From Ampullaceana balthica (lineage: Eukaryota > Mollusca > Gastropoda > Lymnaeidae), in assembly GCA_944989445.1 (NCBI GenBank), contig CALYLW010000330.1:92501-156500 (forward strand): DNA of 64,000 nucleotides, given 5' to 3'. Both the position numbers and the translations under genes were made by a program. Of the stretch, positions 56,681 through 64,000 are shown piece after piece; position 1 is the first letter of the stretch, and every line of letters starts with the position of its first letter. The notes below the pieces were generated by a model. It saw only the letters and a list, made by a program, of their open reading frames with translations, made no database searches and was not told the DNA's origin.

Positions 56681-57757
56681 CAATCCGAGAATCGTTACAA
56701 CTGATCAACATCAATATTGAGCCGTTGTGAGACAGCGATGAAAATCATCTTGAGATTCGACAGTTCTCCATTTAAATTCATAATTTCAAAAGTTTAAAAA
56801 AAATGATTTGTGAAATATAATAATGTAATAGAAATGTAATATAAACATTATTTTGTTGTGACGTTATGCGATTGTAAACTTCATTAGCAACACACAAAAC
56901 AAAAGCAGACAATTAAAAAATACTCATGGTGACTTTCAGTTTAAAAAAAAATCCCTTTATTTAATTTCTGGTTGAGAAACAATCAAAAGGTTTCTTAATC
57001 CTAAGGGATTTTTTTTTCAATCGACAATTTTGTCAAACAGAGATACTGTTTGGTGGGTAAAGTCTATTACTTCATATACAATGTCTCTTATAATGTCCTG
57101 CTCTTATACGGTCCTGACCACACACAGAACCTCCTCTCACAACCTTGGCACACTACGTCATCTAACAGACTGACTGACTGTCATCGAACTCTAATCTGTC
57201 GTTCATTAACCCCGAAAGCAACAAGTCCATATTACAACAAAGCCATCCTTTTATCTTTACGTCACAAAATTTGACCTAGTTTTAGTCAAAGACACGATGA
57301 AAAAGATCAGTTCCGCTGCCCACACAATCCTTCCATGAAAAGCCTGGATGAAATGAACTTAAATCCAAGAAAAATAAATCAATCAGATGATAAAACCGCA
57401 CTTGGACCCATGTGGCCCCGAGGATTATAATTGTCTCAGCAGGGACGTGGCGCCACTGAGCAGTCTTGATGAAAACAGATGCTCGTGGCGTTTAGCGCCG
57501 GTGTTCAAAAGTTCTCTGGTGCTTGCTCATTTACGTCATAAAGTCGTACATTTTACACCCACCAACGCAATTTTTTGTTTAAAAAAAAAGATATTCTTTT
57601 AAACAGGTCGTGTTTGCAATAGTCAATATACATTATTTGCTATGTATGTCCGTCCGCCCGTCCGTCCACAACGCTAAGTTTAGAAAGCAGCGCACCGAAA
57701 AAAAATAAATAAATAAATAAATAAATTTAAAAAAAAACCTTGGAAAAAAAAATTACA
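56681..57757. other. Unassigned intergenic sequence
   Basis: No exon or element ends recognised. A CCGTCCG-type short repeat lies at 57647-57668 and AAATAAATAAAT at 57703-57726. Confidence 0.45.
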
Positions 57758-57960
57758 GCACCAAAAATAACTCTTTTCAAACGTCTGTATAAAATTGTTC
57801 AATATGGAAATAAATGAATAAAATAAAAATAAATACAATAAATGAAAGTACTGTATTACATTATTTTTTATTCTTATGTGTATTTGTTGAAAATTAATAG
57901 ATTTCTGCTGAAATCCATTAATTTTGAAAACGTACGTCATTTTTGACGGGTAATAACCTA
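57758..57960 (-). mobile_element. Helitron-like family fragment
   Basis: CACCAAAAATAACTCTTTTC, AATTGTTCAATATGG and GTCATTTTTGACGGG parallel the inverse of 39690-40050, including the terminal hairpin. The CTAG end is degraded here. Confidence 0.45.
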
Positions 57961-58309
57961 CTGTCTTTATAAAATCTCTGCTTACTTATCTTGTACACTC
58001 ATTCGGTTCTTTTTTTTTAAATTTCCGTTGCAGTTTTTAAATTTCAAAAAACGTTTTACTCTATGATAGACATGAATAGCGGCTGGATAGCGAAGTCAAT
58101 AGTGCGCTCGCCTATCAAGCCCGAGAATGTTCTAATGGAAACATTGGAACCCCCTACGACTACGTGGTTATAACAACCATGAGGTTATGGGACTTTAAAA
58201 AAAAAGAAAAGACTTGAATTTATTTCTCACAAAACTCCCGCTATTGGTTAACTCAACAGTTGGGAACTCGTGACGTCATTAACCTTTCGATCCCTTGTCT
58301 CCTGGCAAG
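57961..58309. other. Intergenic sequence with a possible SINE head
   Basis: 58084-58130 (GGATAGCGAAGTCAATAGTG then CGCTCGCCTATCAAG) resembles a tRNA A-box region, but no B box follows. TGACGTCA at 58270. Confidence 0.3.
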
Positions 58310-58530
58310 ATATTAATCAACCCTCTCTCATTCCCCCCACCCTCACACTCACACCTACTCACTCACACACTCTCACACACACAGAGAGGCACACAAACAA
58401 TCACACATACGCATACACACAGTTACATAACTGAGATAAAAAAACACATCTGCTCACACACACATACAAACGCCCAAAATCAATCGTCCCCCCCTCCCAC
58501 ACACACAAACACACATCATTCAAAGATGCA
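58310..58530. repeat. CA-rich low-complexity sequence
   Basis: CACACA tracts interrupted by CTCACT, GAGGCAC and CATACG. Confidence 0.8.
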
Positions 58531-59176
58531 CCCATCCCGTCCCGTTACACAGCACGTCTTTCTTTATCTGCTTGGTTTGACGTCACGCGTTGTCAAAAAT
58601 TATCCTCACCCCCATCCCCCCTACTCCCAGGGCTTCATTCCGTGACGTCATGCCCCCCTCCCCCACCGCACCCCATAGACAACCTTAAGAAACACATTGA
58701 GCCGACGAGGAGTAACTTGGTGCTTGTCTTGATGGAGGAGGAAGGGGTATTGAGGGGGATCGGGGGAGGGGGGGTCGGGGTGACACGCTCACTCTCATAG
58801 CTCGGAGCTACCGTGGGAGACAGCAAATTTGTGATTTCCTCATTCCGAATGACTAAAATTCTCTTAAGTCGCCTCTATTGAGGTCGAGTTACGAAATACA
58901 TGGAGTGCTAATCAGTAATCGATTATGGTAGAGCCGGCAGGTTAGTCCCATCACTGCCGAATGTGTAAGTGCGATTATTTTTTTTAATGAAGATTCGAAT
59001 CTATCCGCTTGCCTGAAGTAACAATTAACATTTGCGTAACTATTTAAGATATTTTAAAATATTTATTTACAAGTCTTTTGTCAAGGGATTTAATTGCTAG
59101 CAACATTTTAACAGTTGGTTTGTGGAATGAACTTTGTAGAACTATTGGCATTAAAATATACTTCTTGCATTTTTTC
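58531..59176. other. Unassigned intergenic sequence
   Basis: Two TGACGTCA/TGACGTCAT palindromes (about 58578 and 58642) and G/C-runs at 58652-58670 and 58756-58785. No gene found. Confidence 0.45.
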
Positions 59177-59931
59177 TAGTGTTGTTAACGATTAATTTAA
59201 ATTTAATCGTTAACTTTTGAAAAATCTTTAATTTCCATTAAAGCCAAAAATTAAAATTTATCATGTTATAAGTAACAGTTATTAAGCGTTCTTGTTGAAA
59301 ATCTAAATAACACTGGAATGTCTCCTTTATATGTCATCTTTTAACCAACTACGCAAAAAGACAAATGTGTTGACATTATTTTGTTCAAGTGATGAGCGGG
59401 TCTAATTGACAATATAACCAGCCGAGCTGAACAATCATTCACATGGAACTGAGGTAACTGGTATGCACAAAACTGTCTTGTCAAGGAATGACATTATCGG
59501 ATATCGGTGTTCATTAAGCTTCCATCATTGTAGAGGGTTAATGGATTCAGGAACTTTCATCTCCATTTTGTAACGCAATAATTCATCATAAGAGCTGTCG
59601 TCATTTTCTGTCTTTGAGTTAGACTCCATTACTGCCATTAGCTTAATAAGCTTTTCATTTGGTTTGAAAAGTAGGCGAAGTGTTAGAACCATGGTAGAAA
59701 AACTTTATCAACATTTTGAACATTCCCGTCAGTCAATAGTTTAAAACCAAAATGTTTGTGTAATCGTCAGGAAATTTGTTATTTTTTATCAGCCGCTATT
59801 TTTTTTTAAAATTACTTTTTGACTTCCAATAATTTTAAAGTGATGGTTCGATTTATCCTTAACAAATAATTTAATCGTTAATATTTTTTAACGTTTAATC
59901 GAGAAATTATTGGTTAGTTTCCGCAGCCCTA
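59177..59931 (-). mobile_element. hAT internal-deletion derivative (copy D)
   Basis: Collinear with copy C (25522-26294) through GATGAGCGGGTCTAATTGAC and GGAACTTTCATCTCCATTTT. Ends are TAGTGTTGTTAACG and TAGTTTCCGCAGCCCTA. T-rich flanks make the 8-bp duplication ambiguous. The minus-strand dimerisation-domain remnant is also present but broken. Confidence 0.8.
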
Positions 59932-60277
59932 TTTTTTTTCATTACATTTTATTTGTTTTAAGGAAAAATGTTTCTGTTTAAATCTCTTTCGACCTTTATA
60001 AAAAAATATAATAATTTTGAAATTAAAAGATTTATTTACTTTTAATTTTCTTTAAATTCACTGTTATGCGCAAAATGTATTTGCTGATATTTTTAAGCGT
60101 TGAGTTTTTCATCTGTCTTCTTACTTAGACCGCTGCGGAGGGGGTGGTTGGGGTCGCTGTTTCTTGAGGACGCACTGCACATCCACCCCCCCCCCTCTTT
60201 TACACCAAAATGCACACTACTGTATCTCTATGATAGTGCTATATGATGATGATAATATCTCAATGTTCTCAGACAAT
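59932..60277. other. Sequence upstream of the DUR3-like gene
   Basis: AT-rich to about 60120, then a GC-richer, G- and C-run-containing stretch. Possibly part of the 5' regulatory region. Confidence 0.4.
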
Positions 60278-60292
60278 GGGATGAATCATCCC
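60278..60292. promoter_or_regulatory. Palindromic AP-1-like site GGGATGAATCATCCC
   Basis: A perfect 7-bp inverted repeat around one central base, containing TGAATCA (AP-1/CNC-like core), 68 bases before the start codon of the symporter. Functional role inferred. Confidence 0.35.
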
Positions 60293-60360
60293 AGGACATC
60301 ATGATGTTTGACCGCGCGCGGCGCAGACGCTACCGTAATCAAAGCTTCTGGCCTTGAAAG

Positions 60361-63300
60361 ATGGCGTCACACATGTCCAGGATAAGCTGTTGTCTCGTTG
60401 TCCTGTGGTCGTCGCTGGTAACATCTGATGGACACACGCCGAGATACCACTGTCACAACGTCACCAAGGGAACAGCTGTGACACACGCGTAAGTACAAGG
60501 TCATGCTATCCGTCATCGCGGTAGGGTCTCATTAAATAAAGAACTTCACCAATGACTGATTCTGTAACGTTCCACAATTAAAGAACGCAACGAGCTTTAT
60601 AAAGCTCTCCGTTTGTTTTGCTCTTAGTTCTGATTTCATGTTTTCGGATCATTTTGCGTATTTTGTTTGCCTGTAACGTTCAGCAACTTCCAAAGATTTG
60701 AAAGCAAAGTGAAGGTTCGCATTGAACCGAAATTATGGCAGAAAAATTTATTAAAAAGCAGGAACAGTCATGATTCTGTACGAAACAAAACATTCCTCTC
60801 TAGAATAATAATGATTGTTTATGGAACATTTCTTATCCAAAAACAATTATTACTGTGTATGAAACATTTCTCCATAGAGCAATCATGATTGTGTATGAAA
60901 CATTTCTCCAAAAAACAGTCATGATTGTGTATGAAACATTTCTCTCTAGAACAATCATGATTGTGTATGAAACATTTCTCCCCAGAACACTCATGATTGT
61001 GTATGAAACATTTCTCTCTAGAACAATCATGATTGTGTATGAAAAATTTCTCCATAGAACAATCATGATTGTGTAAGAAACATTTCTTCCTAGCACAATC
61101 ATGATTGTGTATGAAACATTTCTCCATATAACAATCATGATTGTGTATAAAAGATTTCTCCCCAGAACACTCATGATTGTGTATGAAACATTTCTCTCTA
61201 GAAAAATCATGGTTGTGTATGAAACATTTCTCCATAGAACAATCATGATTGTGTAAGAAACATTCTCTCTAGCACAATCATGATTGTGTATGAAACATTT
61301 CTCAATAGAGCAATCCCTACTGTTCTGGATAAGAATGAGGCTGCCCTGCTCCTGCTGCTGGGTTTCGGTGGCCTGTCCATCATCTTGGCGTTCGTCTACG
61401 TCATCATCAGGTAAGTCGAGGCTTTGTTACAAACGTATGCTGCTCTATGATTATAAACACTCACCTAGTGGTTAAGCATTTGAATCCCGATGATTAAAAG
61501 TTTAACCCAGTTTAAGTGCACACAAATATTTTTTTAAAAAAAATATAGTGATCTAATTAATAGCAAATTGATATTTGCAAAATTTTAATTAACAATAAAA
61601 TGAGACGAAGAATGTGCAAAGTCATTGGCAATGTTTAGTCCTACTTTGACATCTTGACACTTTGAAATTTTGTAATGCCATGTAAAATCATCAGTCTCAT
61701 AGTTTGTCATCTAGAGCTGTTCATGTCATGCATGTTATGTCAGTTCATCTGTCAGTATGTCATCTAGACGTTGTCAATGTCCAGCATGTCATGTCAGTTC
61801 ATCTGTCAGTATGTCATCTAGACGTTGTCAAAGTCAGCATGTCATGTCAGTTCATCTGTCAGTATGTCATCTTGCTGTTCAGACCCATCATGTCATGTCA
61901 GTTCATCTGTCAGTATGTCATCTAGACGTTGTCAAGGTCAGCATGCAAGGTCAGTTCATCTGTCAGTATGTCATCTAGACGTTGTCAAGGTCAGCATGCC
62001 ATGTCAGTTCATCTGTCAGTATGTCATCTAGAAGCTGTTCAGCTCCATCATGTCATGTCAGTTCATCTGTCAGTATGTAATCTAGAAGATGTTCAGCTCC
62101 AGCATGTCATGTCAGTTCATCCGTCAGTATGTCATCTAGAAGATGTTCAGCTCCATCATGTCATGTCAGTTCATCCGTCAGTATGTCATCTAGAAGCTGT
62201 TCAGGCCCATCATGTCATGTCAGTTCATCTGTCAGTATGTCATCTAGAACCTGATCAGGCCAATCATTCAAATCATCCCCAGACGCGTTGTGTTTGATGA
62301 CTCTAACAACTTAGACTCTACTTTTGACGCCGGTGGAAATGTGTCTGCGTCACTGACTGCAGTGACCATCGCTGCCCAGCTTCTCTGGCCTGCTGACCTC
62401 ATGCAAAGTGTGACTATCGCGGTCAAGGTAAGAATATATTTCCGTATACAATTATTGTCAGCCTGTAGCTTAGAAATGTGATCAAAATTAGAAGAAATCC
62501 GTCTGCATTACTTCAAGTTATACACATTTTGTTGATTCTTTATTTTATTTGTTGCCCTGTAAATCTGCTTAACTGTCTAATAAAAACTAAAAAAACAACA
62601 ACAAAAAAATGATTACCTGTCTGACAACAAACAAACTCACCAACACATCTGCTTACCTGTCTATCAATACATGGGACGCAGTGGCAGCGCGCTCGACTGG
62701 CGTACCGATGGTCACGGGTTCGAATCCATGTGAAGGCAAGGATTTGTTACCGGGGCCTAGGCGTCCCTGAGTCACCCAGCTCCGAATGGGTACCTAACAC
62801 TAGTTAGGCGGCTGGGTAATGCGTGGAACCCACAAAGCCATGAACGCAATTATCTTCTGCATAGAAGGAGCGTGTGTAAAGATAAGATAAGACATTTGCT
62901 AACACGAAGCAGGTTCTAACTGGAAGACGTATAAAATTATGCATTATAATAGTATTATTCCTATTCTAATTTTATGCTAATTCACAAAAGAAGACAACAA
63001 TATTAATGAATGCAGTTCAACTTTTCCACCTTGAACTTGTATCGCAAAACGTCTCAAACATTAACTTACCTTTGAGTTAGTCTTGTATGATATCTCAAAC
63101 AACAAGTTACCTGTATAACATACGGCGCTCTGACCATGCCTCTTTCTCCCCAGTACGGTATAGCTGGTGGTTTCTGGTACTGCGCTTCAGCACTGGTCAA
63201 CTTGTCCTTGTTTCCCCTTCTGTCCTTCAAATTTAAGACACGGGCTCCGGGCGCAAAGACTTTCTTACAGGTAAAACACTACTTTACCCTTGAGTATATT

Positions 63301-63517
63301 CTGTTGATAAATAGATCTATACCTTTTTAAGAGACTTTATTTGTATACCTCATCTAATCAAAGCGATATCCTAAATTATTTCAACCTCATAATAATAATA
63401 ATATTTTTATAATAATAATAGTAATCATAATAATAATAATAAGAAGAAGAAAAATCATAATAATCATAATAATAATAATAATAATAATTATAATAAAAAT
63501 AATGTTAAAAAATAGTT

Positions 63518-63551
<34 letters not shown>

Positions 63552-64000
63552 CATCATCATCATCATCACCCATCATCATCATAATCATAATCATAATAAC
63601 AATAGGAATTATTTAAGAACTTATGTACCGCGGTACCCTAGCCAGAAGCTGGTCTTTCTACACTTTAAGTAAAAACAGTAACATACTTATAAATGAATTC
63701 AATTTAAAACATTTGTATCCTAATGAATCCTAACTAAACAAAACAAAAAATGGCATGATGGTTCACATACGCTACATTTATCAGTCAGAGAAATGTTTGA
63801 TTGTTAATGGTAGAGAATTCAGTTGTTTGACTACTGGTCAACCTTTTTATCCACCCCACCCCATCCACAATTTATACTATATATCCACATGACTTAATCC
63901 ACAGGTCATCCTTGCCCGGTTCGGCCGACCGGCTCATACTGTGTTTTGTGTTTTTGCCCTGCTGGTCAATGTTATTGTCCTGACGTCCATCATAGTCGGG
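60361..64000 (+). CDS. DUR3-like urea/solute:sodium symporter, N-terminal part
   Basis: Five exons join in frame: 60361-60488, 61309-61410, 62283-62427, 63154-63270 and 63905-64000 (open at the window end), giving 196 codons. All junctions are GT/AG with consistent phase. The product matches the start of DUR3-type members of the sodium:solute symporter superfamily. A first membrane helix is about residues 54-76 (AALLLLLGFGGLSIILAFVY). Then FDAGGNVSASLTAVTIAAQL, VTIAVKYGIAGGFWY, APGAKTFLQVILARFG and a further helix HTVFCVFALLVNVIVLTSII follow. DUR3 proteins import urea or related solutes across the plasma membrane. Residues 1-42 include a hydrophobic start (about 9-22) and an extracellular-like segment with NVT. 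The usual AGR after helix 1 reads AGG-N. Introns carry minisatellites and a SINE. Substrate is inferred from family. Confidence 0.88.
60774..61314. repeat. 36-bp minisatellite running into exon 2 of the symporter
   Basis: About 15 units of GATTGTGTATGAAACATTTC plus TCCATAGAGCAATCAT. The last unit supplies the exon 2 acceptor and first exon bases (CTCAATAG|AGCAATC). Confidence 0.92.
61700..62262. repeat. 53/54-bp minisatellite in symporter intron 2
   Basis: About ten units with GTCAGTTCATCTGTCAGTAT and GTCATCTAGACGTTGTCAA or GTCATCTAGAAGCTGTTCAG. It ends about 20 bases before the exon 3 acceptor, so it overlaps the presumed branch-point region. Confidence 0.92.
62428..62671 (+). other. Symporter intron 3, first part
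   Basis: Ordinary intron sequence before the SINE; no feature. Confidence 0.5.
62672..62898 (+). mobile_element. tRNA-derived SINE in symporter intron 3
   Basis: A tRNA-like head with GGCAGCGCGCTCGACTGGCG and a textbook pol III B box (GGGTTCGAATCC, about 62717). A tRNA-unrelated body (CCTGAGTCACCCAGCTCCGA) follows, and the tail has GATAAGATAAGA. The tail also occurs alone at 56638-56680. Confidence 0.82.
63391..63850 (-). mobile_element. L2-type LINE 3' end with expanded (AAT)n tail, in symporter intron 4
   Basis: 63391-63600 is an AAT-rich microsatellite with AAG and CAT variants. 63606-63850 is the antisense 3' part (GCGGTACCCTAGCCAGAAGC, GCTACATTTATCAGTCAGAG, GGTAGAGAATTCAGTTGTTT), which ends in coding-end sequence (antisense of WNSL). 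Confidence 0.75.

Noticed and set aside
58084..58170. Functional tRNA gene
   Set aside because: Only an A-box-like segment is present; no B box and no cloverleaf pairing.

Overview
This is a eukaryotic, intron-rich, AT-rich and extremely repeat-dense genomic window. It holds parts of two protein-coding genes on the + strand with GT/AG introns and metazoan-type features (signal peptide, AATAAA poly(A) signal). These are embedded in L2/CR1-type LINE remnants, tRNA-derived SINEs, hAT-like and other terminal-inverted-repeat (TIR) elements and more than 25 tandem arrays. An invertebrate, most likely a mollusc (gastropod-like), is my best guess. It rests on the DUR3-like urea/solute symporter, the invertebrate-type beta-lactamase-fold gene and the repeat style. 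No single sequence here proves the taxon.

Layout. 0-24.5 kb is gene-poor: a 36-bp array, an internally deleted LINE, a hairpin-bearing 58-bp array, a 1.9 kb TIR element, many minisatellites (81, 28, 34, 42, 62, 25, 63 and 18 bp), hAT remnants including one with a BED zinc finger, and microsatellites. 24.9-35.1 kb is an apparently complete gene of eight coding exons (540 codons) for a secreted protein of the serine beta-lactamase / penicillin-binding-protein fold, in which all three catalytic motifs appear to be replaced. 35.2-60.3 kb is again repeats: a minisatellite split by an element that is itself split by another; a 47-bp array split by a LINE and a TIR element; a 310-bp AAC microsatellite; RT remnants; Helitron-like ends; and hAT-type elements with clear 8-bp target duplications. 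60.36 kb to the window end is the 5' part (five exons, 196 codons) of a DUR3-like sodium:solute symporter that continues beyond the window.

The most unusual pattern is that tandem arrays sit on or against the splice junctions of both genes. The donors of coding exons 2 and 6 and the acceptor of coding exon 5 of the beta-lactamase-like gene, and the acceptor of exon 2 of the symporter, each look like one unit of the neighbouring array. The second notable point is the predicted loss of all catalytic motifs in an otherwise open beta-lactamase-fold gene. The two genes are in the same orientation but 25 kb apart, and nothing in the sequence links their functions.
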